Assembly: GCA_039881145.1 (NCBI GenBank)
Contig: JAYKKI010000060.1
Coordinates: 8,022,501 to 8,086,500, forward strand
Length of the DNA stretch: 64,000 bases
Direction of reading: 5' to 3'
Origin: Druceiella hillmani
Taxonomy: Eukaryota > Arthropoda > Insecta > Lepidoptera > Hepialidae
Made by a program: the position numbers and the translations under genes. The notes beneath the pieces are model-generated. The model searched no databases. It was not told where the DNA came from and was given only the letters and a program-made list of their open reading frames with translations. Below, piece by piece: positions 34,836-46,422 of this stretch; the stretch's first letter is position 1, and every line of letters begins with the position of its first letter.

Positions 34836-37559
34836 GTTAAGCATATTCTTTGAAAACCGCACTACTGTCAGAATTTGTTGTGAAATAAGTTATTGAAAAC
34901 GTGTCTCAACAGAAACCCAGAGGTTCAAAATTAATTTATGTAAATTTCAATATAAGGTCTTACTTAGTAAATGTGTGGTTCAAAATTAATTTACGTAAAT
35001 TTCGATATAACATCTTACAATATTGATTTATTAACAAATATTGATTTATTAATAGATTGAAGATAATTTAAAAAAAAAATGGAATTGTTGTACTGCTTTT
35101 CTTTATAAAGTATTCTGAATTTAGAAGGTCAAACAAATTGAAACCGGATGTGAATATTTATATAAAACGTTGTCTGCAATAGCCATTTGGTTTCTGTGAT
35201 GAAAATCACTAAATATACACCTAAATAATGAATTTAGTTTTGTGGAAGCACTTCTAATCCACGTACAGGTACGCATATGCTCATGTTTCTGCACATGCAA
35301 GCACGTATGTATGCGTCCGAGGATACGCGTATGCATAGGCCAACGTTCGCGTGCACATATCAAACTTAAATACTCCTGCTCAAATCATTCATACGCTTAC
35401 GCATACGCACATTCACAGATCATGCTTGCGCGTACGCGCACGCATACACGCCGTGTATGCACACCCATACGCACTCGTTCTAAACGTTCAGTGAAGGTAA
35501 ATTTTTATATATACTCTAACATATACACCCACTTGTGAGCGATAATTTTAAGTATTATTCAATAATTGATCGGTATATAAGGAAAATTATATTGAATTGA
35601 ATTACGATTTTCACACTAAACGACGGTAAAAAAATTTCTGTCGAAAATTGATGAAATAACTTGTGGACGAGTACGTAGTAGTAAATTTTACAAGTCAAAA
35701 GATTGCAGTTTTAAATACGAGAAACTTCATATGAATTTCTAGATTTTTTAAATTAAATTATTAGTAAAAAAATGGAATTGTTTGCTATGATGATACATTT
35801 TTGGTATATTTATTTCAGTACTTGTGATATAATAGTTAATCAGGATAGAGTTATCAACACAAAATATCCATTGAAGCCTTTCGTGGCTCTACAGCGAAAG
35901 ATGGGCGAAAATAAAATGAACCTAGCTTACTTTTCTTGTAACGTAATTGGCAATACAATCAAATTAAGGTTTAATTTTATTAATTCATTTTTTGGTTATT
36001 CGTTTCCATATTTTCTTTACTAGAAAGAAAAATGATTATACGTTCGCTGTCTTTACCCGTTATTGCTCTTAGTACTTGTCAAGCTTCGTGGCCAACGAAA
36101 ACGAAAGGTCGCGTAAATAACGGGTCTAGTTGTATAGAAACGGTTTAATGCGATGTTTGGCAACAAGAATAGCTCTTTTAATAAACGGAGCGGTCGTTAA
36201 CTGACTTCGAATAAATGTGAGGTTCTTATGTATAACCGTGCCAACGACTTGGTTAATTAACTTTAAGAGGGCATAGTGATAAAAATAAACGTTTTTTTAA
36301 GTAAATTCACTTTACATCGAAAAATCAAATTAACACGAGTCCTTTTATAATAAATGGTCGATTGCAATAAAACATAGGTTATACACCAAACTCTAAAGAA
36401 TTTACCAATAACATCTTTTCAGCTTCATTTGCCTCATGCGTGAACAAATAAACAGGCTAACTGGCAAACGGAGAAACATTCAAAAATAAAATCAATCATA
36501 ATTACGTTTGTTATGTTCCTCCGAGTCATTTTTAGTAAATAATTTAAGGTAAAGGAACGCTAGTTCTATAATTTGAAAAAATACCAATGACTATCTACAC
36601 CCTCATGCGTCTATCCCTATTTACTATTCTACTAACTACCCCTCGTACATTACATTTACCCCCTGGCTTTTCCCCTTTTGTAAACATTACAAAAACAATT
36701 TAGTAATAATATTTTTGTATTTTATTACTTCTGTTACATGCTCCTAAATAATTTTGGCTTCAGTTTTATTATATTTTGAATACGCCTTTTTTATTATGTG
36801 GGTGATATATCATTTACAGTTCTATTGTAAATTCTTCATGGTTGTCGATTTTTTTCTTTTTGTAATTTATTATTTAGGGACAATAATATATGTTCTATTA
36901 TTCGAACGAATGTCGATTATATATTGAAATTGTAAAACGAAAACGAGTAATAAAGTAAGGGGGCAATATTTTTAAGATTTTTTTTATTCCGAGGAAAGTT
37001 ATTGTATCCTAAAACTAATATACAAGTCACTACTCATCAGTTTTCATCGTATCAAACATATGTATTCAAATGTATGTGCTATATTCAAATGTATTTATTA
37101 ATATTCTTATTGACTTATTAGTCAAGTAAAAATTTAGTATTTATATTTCTTCATGATTGAAGCAATCATGATTAATAAAATTAGTTTCGATCATGAGAGA
37201 AAGAAATAATCTTTAGTAGTTATTTTAAAATTTTATTTAAATTTTTACTTAAATGTATTATTTATTTATATATCCGTATATATTACTAATTGTTGCAAAA
37301 TGTGCAAAATAATGGGTGTTTAAACGTTGCAGCGAGCTTAGAGAAGAAAGAGAGGGTTAACGCGAAGAAATATCAGGTTTATCCTTTTTTTCTCACGTGA
37401 CTTGATAAATTTCGAATATTATAAGTTAATCGTAATAGCAAATTTAATATCAATCTTGAATTCGGATTAAACATTAATTTTGATAAGATGAAGATGATGA
37501 TTGTTGACCTTGTTAAAGGTAACTCGCCCGATGTCACACAACTGGCGAATTGCTAGGTG
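34836..37559. other. Non-coding, includes an alternating purine-pyrimidine tract
   Basis: A decayed ACGC/CATAYG-rich tract lies at about 35260-35480 (for example TTGCGCGTACGCGCACGCAT near 35425). Its frames on both strands (35121-35538) are products of low complexity. Elsewhere nothing is recognised; the frame at 35772-36023 has no known domain. Confidence 0.5.
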
Positions 37560-38185
37560 GTTCAATCCTACGTCTAATTGGAAGTCTTAATTTCTAATGA
37601 TGGCGGATGTACTGACGAAATTAAAAGATGTATGATGAATACTAGGTCTGCTATGGATACGCTGAGGAAGATATGGAAGGACAGTAACATCACAACAACA
37701 AAGAAAATTCGATTCGTTCGAGCATTCGTTTACCCCATTTTCCTTTGCACATCAGGAACGCAGACACTACATAAAAGTGAGAGAAAAAAGGTAGATGTCC
37801 TAGAAATATAGTGTTGGCGAAGAAAGCTTGGAATATCGTAGACTGAGTTCCTTAATAATACATCCATAATATAAGAATTCGGTCTCAACCAGCGTTTGTC
37901 CAATATTCTACAAACTACCTTTATTAAATTCTTCAGACATGTGTCGTAGCACGGCAACGGTAGTATTAAACGCCTGATGGTACAGGAAAAGTGAAAGATA
38001 CCAAGCTACGTGGGAGAGCACCGATGAGATGGATAAAACACACTGAGGAAGCCATGAATGTTTCTACACGAGTGCACCTGAAGAACAGCCGATTGAGAGG
38101 AATGGCAACATGGCCTGTGGCATAACTCTCATCTACAACACACTTGACACGATTCCCATAACGAGTCTGCCAAGAATGTAACGAC
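37560..38185 (+). pseudogene. RTE-type LINE relic, C-terminal reverse-transcriptase region
   Basis: The first part is open (37578-37811): LISNDGGCTDEIKRCM, AMDTLRKIWKDSNITTT, KKIRFVRAFVYPIFL, then the degraded ETWTL motif (TQTLHKSERKK) and DVLEI. Past the stop, other frames give CWRRKLGIS, TEFLNNTSI, QRLSNIL, IKFFRHVS, then RGRAPMRWIKHTEEAMN. These follow the RTE-like order: SL-I-S-N-x-G-G-C, A-R-S-A-M, I-W-K-x-x-x-I, F-P-I-F-L-Y-G-x-E-T-W, D-A-x-E-M-W-C-W-R-R, F-F-G-H-V-x-R, GR-x-P-x-R-W. The catalytic palm and the endonuclease lie upstream and are missing. A second scrap of the same family is at 54335-54480 on the other strand. Confidence 0.78.
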
Positions 38186-39582
38186 TATGAAGAGGATCCA
38201 TTTGATTTCAATTTTGTTTTGATTATACTTTGTTTTAATTTGAATAATTACTTATATTTATATTTTAAACTTGTTTATTATATACGAAGTTTGTTTATTT
38301 GTAAATAATATAACCATAATCATTGTTTCTATCGCAAATTTCATAGATTTATTTATTTGTATCAGACTAAAATTAAAATTAAATTATTAGTTATTAACAG
38401 GATTGACAAAAAATTAAATTAACTTTTATTATTAATCAACAATTAATTATAATTAACGCATTAACTATATTTTTTAATGATCATTTAATGTAAAGTGTGT
38501 GGAGTTCTACTGTACTTTATAAATAATGTATGAATTTATTTAGGCAGTTCCATGGATGTATAACATTTAAAATACTTCAAGACTTCGTGTCCTAGATATA
38601 ACAAGAAAATTATAATAATATTTATGAGGAGATAATCTTAATTTTCTCTAATTTCGCGACGTAATTTGTTTTATTCTTAAGCTCTCTATATTGGTGAATA
38701 TTTTCTTAAATTACAATGTACGGTTATTAAGATGACTTCGTTTCATTCAGATGGGAGTACGTTACGAGCAAAACAATCCACATGTTCCAATGATTTATTG
38801 TTAGTTTATGAAATAAATTACAGTAAACATATCAAAAAGGTATCTGAAGACGTTAATTCTAAAACTTGTGTTAACGTGGTACTAAATCTCGATAGAAATT
38901 CAAATGTACAATATGCATTATGACTGATTTACTGAAATATAACTGAGCTATGCAATTAACTATATATAACCGTCTGCGTATTCCTATTTTTTATATCGAA
39001 GGCTAAATTTTTGTATCATGGCTTTGCATGGAAAAACATTTCTAGTTATATACCACATTCTTGTAGTATTTTTAGCTAGTAACAAGAAATTTCTAGTTAT
39101 GTACCTGGTAATATTTTTAAAGCTTAACTTTAGCTGGAGATAGGAATATGATATTGTATTATTATTTTTCACAAAGTACTTACTATTATTTTCTAACATT
39201 TCCTAATTTTCATTAATTAAAAATAATTAAGACTTTAATAGATCTTTTGATATTTACGTATTTTCCTGTAAGTCAATTTTAAATAAATAAAGTAAGTATT
39301 AAATAAAGTAACTTATTTTTTTATATAACATGTCTTAAGTTTTCTTTATATTACTTCTTTTAAATTTAAGATAAACTTCTTCTCAGGTTGAGCAGTTAAT
39401 AACAGAACGTAAATATTCAAACTATTTAGATCCATCCAAAGTAGTGTTTTGAAGAAGTTATGTTGATGTAAACACTCCAAAAGTAAATAACATTTAATTT
39501 CCCGTATACACAAACATTTTTTTTCTGATGTGATAACATAAACCATAACACTAAGAAAGTTTCCAATACAAATTACATTTCC
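38186..39582. other. AT-rich non-coding DNA
   Basis: Several short direct repeats in A/T-rich sequence (for example TTTCTAGTTAT near 39039 and 39090), but no element or gene could be supported. Confidence 0.5.
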
Positions 39583-39935
39583 GCAATTAAATGAAACTAC
39601 GTGATGTAGTATTATATCTACTTTCTTTAATTTTTTTTTTCACGTGACTCGGTGTAAGATTACACTTTATCCACGTTTTGTTGAACCAAATGCTGTGTAT
39701 CGTCTTCCGAAATTTAATTCGGAATCGACGGTACAATATCGCCAATGTAGCCAAATGGGCTGTTTTCAAATATTGAATATATTTGGCGTTAATTTCGCAG
39801 AAATTCATTATTCACAATTAAATGAAACTACGTGATGTAGTATTATTTCTACTTTCTTTAAAAGTTTCATTAAAGAAAGTAGAAATAATACTACATCACG
39901 TAGTTTAATTTCATCACGTAGTTTAATTTTTTTCA
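39583..39935. mobile_element. Foldback hammerhead element, copy 4, rearranged and carrying foreign insert
   Basis: Two pieces of the family surround unrelated DNA. 39583-39630 is the arm start (CGCAATTAAATG to CTTTCTTTAA). 39773-39935 begins with the tail (TTGAATATATTTGGCG) followed by arm (39798-39860) and an immediately inverted arm (39869-39912), without ribozyme modules. Between them, 39631-39772 is a GC-richer segment that on the minus strand ends CGAGTCACGTG followed by ten A's, as a polyadenylated transcript would. No clean target-site duplication was found. Chimera formation by template switching or nested insertion would explain it. Confidence 0.65.
39828..39912. repeat. Palindrome formed by fused element arms
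   Basis: AAACTACGTGATGTAGTATT, ATTTCTACTTTCTTTAA on the left is matched by its exact reverse complement on the right around a spacer of about eight bases (AAGTTTCA). Part of the rearranged foldback element; a duplicated CATCACGTAGTTTAATTT follows. Confidence 0.85.
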
Positions 39936-41580
39936 TTCTTAGAGCAAACTTTTCTATTTCGCGTCCTTAATCATTTAATTACAATACTTTCTCGTAACTT
40001 CTTTTAGAGTAATTCTCAAAATGAAATTCATTCAATCATGGAAATCATGAAATTCAATAAATAATTTTGTTGAGGTGCAAGTCCCTAGCCAACTTGTCTA
40101 CCGTTTGTTGGTTTTTGATTAATTGAAATATACAATTGAACTAACAAAATAAAAATAAATAATTATAATATTGTCATGTTTTCATTTCGTAACCGAAATT
40201 ATCTACGCATATAACATAATTGTAACACACGTAGGGTAAATTCTGTACATCAATAATGTTTTAAAAAGAGTGATAGATTTAGCATAGAGAATGACAATGG
40301 AAACTGAAAAACCTTTTTTTAGAATTGTTGTCTATCTGTATGTTATTTTATGCGAAAATTACACAAAATCTGCTGGATGAATTTCGATAAAATTTGGTAT
40401 GGTAATAGTTTATAAAAAAGAGCAACATATGAAAGAGGGAAAAAATATTTTTATTCCGAATTTCACGTCAGTGAAACCGTAGGGCACAGCCAGTAGTCAA
40501 CTTGGTTAACATGTGACAGTTTATTGGTTATTGGAAAAAATAAAACTAACTTCGGCATTTGTCAGTACTGATCATGATAACTAAAACATTTGTCGGTACC
40601 AATCATGATTTTACAGGGAAAATTGTAATCTAAATTCAAGTTAATCGCAAGGATAAAAAGAAGGAAATTATATCCTTCTTTGAGCATCAGACACGTAAGA
40701 CTGCTACTATTTTTCCAGGCATGAAATTTTTTAAAGTTTCTAAGAAATGTTCACAACATAGGTGGATTTTAACATTAAGCAATTTTGCATAAATACTTCC
40801 AGAGCAACCACACAAATGAATTTAAAAGTTGGGTTTTATTTGTTTTATTTGCCCTAAATAATTACAGTACTTTTCATTAGGGAAAAGATTATAATTCTGT
40901 ATAAAATAGCTACCAAATAAAAGCAAAAGTAAGGTTCTCACGTTCGTTACTTCAATGAGTGTGTACATTTTGAATTTTCTTTCCATCCCTACGTTGTTGA
41001 GTTCAAATACGATAGCATTATTTAATAAAAAGCTTACTAAGAATTTGGTTAACATCCCATTATGGATTGCTATGTATTAATTTTTAGTAATTTTGTCAAA
41101 CTTGCACATGTCTACATATAGACAGTTAAAACTTGCCTAACTGTCGTGAATAAAACATGATCTTGTGTTATGCGTGAACACAACATTCTAATCGAATCAG
41201 AAAGCGTTTATATATTCATCAGACCTTTCTCAGGCATTGAGTTCAAATATGGCCCGAAGGTTGATTTAAGTATAAATATGCAATGGTGCCCTAAAGCCTT
41301 AGTTTTACAATAATGATGGATGGAGAATATTGCGATAAGTAAGTGAGAACGCAAATGCGTTATGAACTAAAAACAATCTAAAACGTATTAAGCTGCAGAA
41401 TTTTTTTTGTTAAATTCACTATAATAGAGAAACAAGTACCAAACAATTGTTTTGAATAAATTTTGTAATTACTAAATGATTTATTTATTTTTTTTAGTAA
41501 TATAATAAAATAAACAGGGTGTGTTTGTTGTATTTTCAGTTGTATTCTTTAATAATGCAATAATAAACATAATCAAAGGT
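39936..41580. other. AT-rich DNA with a relic of a common insect interspersed repeat
   Basis: At about 40325-40500 the run TGTCTATCTGTATGTTATTT, TGCTGGATGAATTTCGATAA, AATTTGGTATG, ATTTTTATTCCGAATTTCACG, GGCACAGCCAGTAGTC resembles the widespread insect repeat containing CTGTCTGTCTGTTA, GAACCGATTTTGATGAAATT and ending GGGC-AAGCTAGT. The element class of that repeat is not settled here. The minus-strand frame at 40822-41055 has no recognisable domain. Confidence 0.45.
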
Positions 41581-41645
41581 ATGAAACGTAAAGTCTAAAT
41601 AACAACTCATACATTATGAGTTGTTATTTACATTTCACGTTTCAA
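41581..41645. repeat. Hairpin-forming inverted repeat, ~30-bp arms
   Basis: ATGAAACGTAAAGTCT, AAATAACAACTCATA is followed by a 3-base spacer and then TATGAGTTGTTATTT, ACATTTCACGTTTCAA. The inner 15 pairs are perfect and the outer part has a few mismatches, so a ~65-nt RNA would fold into a stem with small internal bulges, like a short precursor microRNA. There is no other evidence that it is transcribed. Confidence 0.8.
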
Positions 41646-42109
41646 TGACGACTATCTGGTTTTCCAATGGAAAGGCCTACGTTATAACCATTCATTTTAT
41701 GATATACATTGTTGCCCAAATTTAATTATAATAACCTAATTCACAACAAATATATTTTATTATTTAATTGTAAAATTAATTGGGAAGTCTTTTTTATGTT
41801 TGTCGTAGAAAGTTGCGGCGTAAGTTTAAGTGCGGGAAAGGTGCGGTGTGCGTTTTTTGTCTATTTTATTTTATGGTCACTTTATTTTGTTACCTTCTAT
41901 TTAAAATATTTTGGTCTTATTTTATAGTTAATGCCGTTTTTGTTAATTTCCTTTAACTTATTTTGTCAGCTACAAATTTTGAAATCGATTTTTTACCCGC
42001 TTTTCAATGGTTCAGAGTCTAAAAACTTTGCATATAAATTTATTTTCGGTGATAACACATAATGATGATGGTGATAGAATTAGGATATGATAATGGAGAT
42101 GGTAGGCAG
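41646..42109. other. Non-coding, no supported feature
   Basis: The frame at 41709-41927 is hydrophobic and AT-driven with no known domain. Confidence 0.4.
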
Positions 42110-42560
42110 GCAAAGCGTTCTTTATGGAGGTGAAAAGTAAGCAAACGATTTTCTTGAACGGTGAATAAAGACTAATTAAGTTATGCTCGTTTTACTTGTC
42201 TTTATAAATTTGCTGTTAGTGGGAGTCATCATTTATCTGATGGAGGTAGAAAGTATGCAAAAGATCTTCTTGAACGTTGAATAAAGATCCATTAAAGTTG
42301 TGATCGTTTCACTTGTCTGGATAAATTCTATATTAGGGAGGGGGTGGGGGGAGGGGTGATCATTTATCTGATGGTGGTGGAAAGTAAGCAAAGGATCATC
42401 TAGAACTTTGAATAAAGACCCATTAAAGTTTTGCTCCTTTCACTTGTATTGATAAATTCTCTCTTAATAGGAGTGATTAGTTTTCTAAAGGAGGTGAAAA
42501 GTGAGCAAAGTATCTTCTCGAACGTTGAATCTTCTAGAACGTTGAATAAACCCATTAATG
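42110..42560. repeat. ~120-bp tandem repeat, about four copies
   Basis: The unit contains GGAGGTGAAAAGTAAGCAAA, GATCTTCTTGAACGTTGAAT, AAAGACCCATTAAAGTT, TTTCACTTGTCT, GATAAATTCT and GTGATCATTTATCTGATG. Anchors lie at 42126, 42243, 42374 and 42490 (spacing 117, 131, 116). One copy carries a G-rich insertion, GGGAGGGGGTGGGGGGAGGG, near 42335. Confidence 0.85.
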
Positions 42561-42764
42561 ACTGAAGGTCATTCCCATTAAAACAATTCCCATTAAAACA
42601 ACAGCCGCGATGCCAGTACCAGAACGCGGCTAAATACAGTTAAAGAAAATCGGGATGTATTGCTCCCGTCCTAAATTGTACTTACTATGACTAAATGTGT
42701 AGATTTATTGTGGATTTGTAAATAAATTAAGTACACATGTTAATAGTCTTGTGCTGCATGAAGT

Positions 42765-43105
42765 ACATATTTTGACAGTTTACTTTTAACACAGATGACT
42801 TGTAAAATTTTGATAGCAGTAGTGAGCGCCATTTTTGTTTTCCCGTAAAATTTTGACAGTTTTCTTTTGACATACATAATATGCAAAGTAAGTGATAGTA
42901 GTAGTGATCGACGTTTTTGTTTGTTTTCGCGTAAAACTTTGACAATTTACTTTTGACGCATTTAACGTACAAAACAGCCAATAGCAGAAGTGACCGCCAT
43001 TTTGTTTGTTTTCTCACAAAATTTTGACAGTTAATTTTTGATGCATATAACATACAAAATAGCTGATAGCAGTAATGAGTGCCATTTTTGTTTGTTTTCG
43101 CGGAT
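42765..43105. repeat. ~85-bp tandem repeat, four copies
   Basis: The unit AAAATTTTGACAGTTTACTT, TTGACGCATATAACATAC, AAAATAGCTGATAGCAGTAG, TGAGCGCCATTTTTGTTTG, TTTTCGCG repeats with TTTTGACA anchors near 42771, 42851, 42937 and 43021. Units are close to a multiple of three, so a 128-residue frame stays open on the minus strand (42727-43113) with a repeated KxNCQNFxxKQ pattern. I regard the frame as a by-product of the repeat, but note it. Confidence 0.85.
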
Positions 43106-43505
43106 TGGTACACTTCTTCCTTATTCTATCGTGTTCATCTATCTCTCTCGGTTCATAGCTAAGTACCTTTTTTCCATCCTCCTTGCGTTACATTCAGACG
43201 TTACATAAAAACATTTTATGAAAAACGTTGCGACCTTGACATTTTACTCTTATCGCATCAAGGAAGTTTTACTTCAAAATAAGAATTTGGAAAGGCTCTA
43301 AAGGTGGTATCAATTTGGAGATCAGTGATAATATCGAACAATTGATGAGCATTAAAAAAAAATTAAAAACTCGTTAAGTAACATTTTTTAGAAATTGGCT
43401 TTGGGTTTCTGTTCGAAATCAAAATCTAATCAAATTATTAGTTAGTATTCCGTAATATATCCTGAAAAAAGAGAAAAAAAAATATTATGCCTATATTTCA
43501 ACATA
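43106..43505. other. Non-coding, no supported feature
   Basis: Flank between the 85-bp repeat and the mariner copy. Nothing recognised. Confidence 0.4.
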
Positions 43506-44139
43506 CGATGCGTGATTTTAAAATAAGTACCGTTTTTACATAACGACACCGTAGCGCTGCGTTTGGAGTTTAGCGTATGCGCACTGTGTATCTACATCTG
43601 TTGGAAAGCCATACACACCATTACGGAGCCATTCGACTGTGTTTGTTCTTGTTTGTGTGTTATTAAGTACGTGCTGTTGTTCGTTTTCTCAGTACTGAAA
43701 TTCACCGTCTAATGAGTGACGTTTATGGTGAAAGCATTATGACTAATGAAATGGTACGGAAATGGGTTAGGGCCTTTAGAGATGGCCGCACAAACATTCA
43801 CGATGAGGAACGAAATGGGCGACCTTCAGTCATTAACGACGATTTGATTAAAAAAGTGAACCATTAAGTGAAAGAGAATAGACGATTCAGAATTTCATCT
43901 TTATTTAAAGGGTTTCTTGTAGTCTCTAGAAGTGACCGAACAATTAAATTATCAGAATTTGTGTTCACGCTGGGTGCCTAGTCAGGCGGCAACATTATTT
44001 GATGATGAAATACAAAAGCTGGTCCCCCGATGCGATAAGTGCCTCAATATTAGTGGGAATTATGTCATAATAAATTTTTTTCGAAATAGACTTGTTTTTT
44101 TTTATTTCAAAACGGTACTTACTTTAAAAACACGCCTCG
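43506..44139 (+). mobile_element. Internally deleted mariner element
   Basis: Imperfect terminal inverted repeats of about 30 bases bracket the element: left GCGTGATTTTAAAATAAGTA, CCGTTTT from about 43507, and right, read on the minus strand, GCGTGTTTTTAAAGTAAGTA, CCGTTTT ending about 44138. Between them lie the two ends of a mariner transposase. Total length is about 630 bp against about 1.3 kb for intact mariners, so the centre of the gene has been lost. A TA dinucleotide adjoins the left end (43504-43505), but no TA adjoins the right end, so the target duplication has decayed or my right boundary is off by a few bases. Confidence 0.85.
43690..44070 (+). pseudogene. Mariner transposase, N- and C-terminal ends only
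   Basis: Intact mariner transposase is a DD34D cut-and-paste enzyme of about 345 residues. Here the N-terminal helix-turn-helix region is readable: TEIHRLMSDVYGESIMTNEM, VRKWVRAFRDGRTNIHDEER, NGRPSVINDDLIKKV, then a stop and VKENRRFRIS. A second open piece, in the frame of 43932-44159, holds the C-terminal signature TLFDDEIQKLVPRCDKCLNI, SGNYV. The whole catalytic domain with the three aspartates is gone. The sequence is closest to the irritans-type mariners common in insects. The copy cannot make transposase. Confidence 0.88.
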
Positions 44140-44176
44140 TTCAAACGAAACGGCTTTAAAAGATCACTTTAAAAAA

Positions 44177-44180
44177 AATG

Positions 44181-44277
<97 letters not shown>

Positions 44278-44288
44278 CTATTTATATA
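44177..44288. repeat. Compound (TA)n/(TG)n microsatellite
   Basis: TA repeats, then TGTGTGTGTGTGTG, then TA repeats again and TATATGTATATATATC. Simple repeat immediately right of the mariner copy. Confidence 0.95.
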
Positions 44289-45924
44289 TTGTTCAAAAAT
44301 ATTGAATAGTAACGGCAAATTTACGAAACGAAAGCAGTGCTTAAAAAATTTAATTACTATGTAAAATATGCGAAAAAGATTATTGAATTATTTTAATTGG
44401 AAAAATGTGTTTCGAATTTTCTTTTGAATGTTCTGTTATTGTAGTCGAATTTTTCCTATTAAGGGACATGACTTGTGTACTGTGACGTAACTTCAAATAT
44501 TTTGGGTCAAACTCAAATATAAACGGTTCGAGTATGGAAAGATTCATTTCAATAAATTATTTTAAGATATGTATGGTTAGTCATTTTAATTTTCTTATGG
44601 TTTTCAATCGTAAGCCAAATATTTGCAAAAACATTATTGATAGATCATTTCAAGTTTCTCATCGCCTTTATTCTAGTTTTTCACTATTTAACAATGTCTA
44701 TTATGATGAAGTGAAATGTTGTTATTTAATCCTATTATTATATAAATGGGTTTTCTCATTTTTGTTTTGAATATTTTAGTAATTCGATTAAATAGGTCAA
44801 TACAAGGTTTTTAGAGTTTTCGTACATTTGTCTGTTAGAACAGTATGCGAAAAAAACTACTTGACCGATTTGTATGGGTCTCTTACCGAGATAAAGCTGA
44901 AGATCGAAACCTACCTTTTACCTCCATCGAATGCTAGCGGACTTGAAATTAATTGTTCAAGCCACAAGAACTTGGGATGCGGGCTTAAGTAGTGGTAAAT
45001 AGAGATTTATTGGAGATGTCATAAAGTTTATCGCGATTAAAAGTATTTTAGAGGTGGAAACATTATTAGCAAAGAAAAACTATGCTGTACAAATAAAAAA
45101 AACGTGTTAATTATGAGTACAACACGCACAATGAGAGTTCTGCAGATATTTAGGCACATATAAATATTTAATGATATTGCCATTAAACTACTTACAAAAT
45201 ATTACTTTTTGCAGCTTAAATATATTGCCTACTATGTTTTTCACAGGCGTCAAAACATGGTGGACCTTTAAAAAATTGTAAGATTAAGCATAATTTGTAC
45301 AGTCTTTATACATTCTGACCTAAGTACCTCAAGTACAGAATCCTAAATACCTCAAGTAAAAAATCTGCTAGTTTTATCTTTATAAACTCCTGTGTTATAC
45401 AAATGAATTGGAATGGAAAAGATGTAAAAAATGTTATGACTACTCAAAAAAATATTTTTTTCACGAAATTACTGCAGACAAAAAGTTTTTTTGACGTTCT
45501 GGTATATTTTATGCATAAATTACAGAATTAGTAGATTTGTATAGAATTAGTAGATTTTTTTGTTGCAATTAGTAGGTTTATATAATTAGGATATTAGTAG
45601 ATTTATATATAATTAGTAAATTTTGTTGTTATAATTAGTAGATTTATAGAATTAGGATATTAGTAGATTTGTATAGAATTAGTAGATATATATAGTTTGA
45701 AAAAAATATAGTGTTGCTAGCAGGATTGCATAAAAATGATATTATATTAGACATATTTTATTAACTTTCATTCGCAGCTTCGCCCGTGCAGTTATATTTA
45801 CGAGCTTTTAGGGAAAAACTAAATCAGGTCGTCCAGAATGATTAAGGGAAATTAAATGTTAAGTCTTTGTGTTCATGATTTTATAATAAGAAAGATAATG
45901 AAAACAAATACATTTCTATCTAAA
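44289..45924. other. AT-rich DNA with repeat relics
   Basis: About 44820-44945 resembles the common insect interspersed repeat (TTGTCTGTTAGAACAG, CTACTTGACCGATTTGTATG, GATCGAAACCTACC), and TTCATTCGCAGCTTCGCCC near 45767 looks like its GC-rich end. 45530-45700 is a short irregular tandem array of ATTAGTAGATTT(G)TATA units. The frame at 44534-44770 has no known domain. Confidence 0.45.
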
Positions 45925-45934
45925 TTAAAGATTT

Positions 45935-46422
45935 GTGAGCTTCCGTAGTAAGATCCAAGAAATATTGGGCTCATTGGTATCGATACACACAGACTTGGAG
46001 TACCGGGTGCAGGAGCTGGAAGCTAAGGGACGTCGCAACACTATTCTGATACACGGCGTGAATGAGGACAGCATGGTATCGCCTACAGCAGCTGCCCATG
46101 ATGTTATAGTCACGAAGCTCGGCTGCTCTGTAATAACTGAAGTTAATCTGGACACGTGCTATCGCCTGGGTGTGGTTAATATGCAGCGTAAGACTCCTAG
46201 GCCTATACTTGTAACTTTTGTTTGCCGAGATGACCGGTATAAAGTTTGGTCGCTTAAAAAATCATTAAAAGGATAACGGAATCGCTCATACGACCACGGC
46301 AAGAGCTGTTCACTTTAGCACGCTCCATTTTCAAGGTTAATAACTGCTGGACGCGCGACGGGAAAATTGTTGTAATGTTTCCGGACGGGTGTAAGGAAAT
46401 TATTATATGTCCTCAACAATAA
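45935..46422 (+). pseudogene. LINE ORF1 protein relic
   Basis: ORF1 proteins of LINEs are RNA-binding chaperones that coat the element's transcript. The first frame (113 residues) has a short coiled-coil-like start, IQEILGSLVSIHTDLEYRVQ, followed by a central domain with RRNTILIHGVNE, VNLDTCYRLGV, RPILVTFVCRDDRYKVW and KKSLKG, the RRM-like fold found in many ORF1p. A frameshift at about 46270 moves into GITESLIRPRQELFTLARSI, FKVNNCWTRDGKIVV, the C-terminal domain with its N-x-W-T-x-x-G-K motif, ending at a stop at 46420-46422. The coiled-coil region is short, so the N-terminus may be truncated. Confidence 0.72.

Noticed and set aside
35121..35538. His/Arg/Cys-rich frames of 80 and 98 residues
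   Set aside because: They arise from the alternating CATACG/ACGC low-complexity tract and run on both strands.
45925..46155. Minus-strand 76-residue frame
   Set aside because: Antisense shadow of the LINE ORF1 relic.
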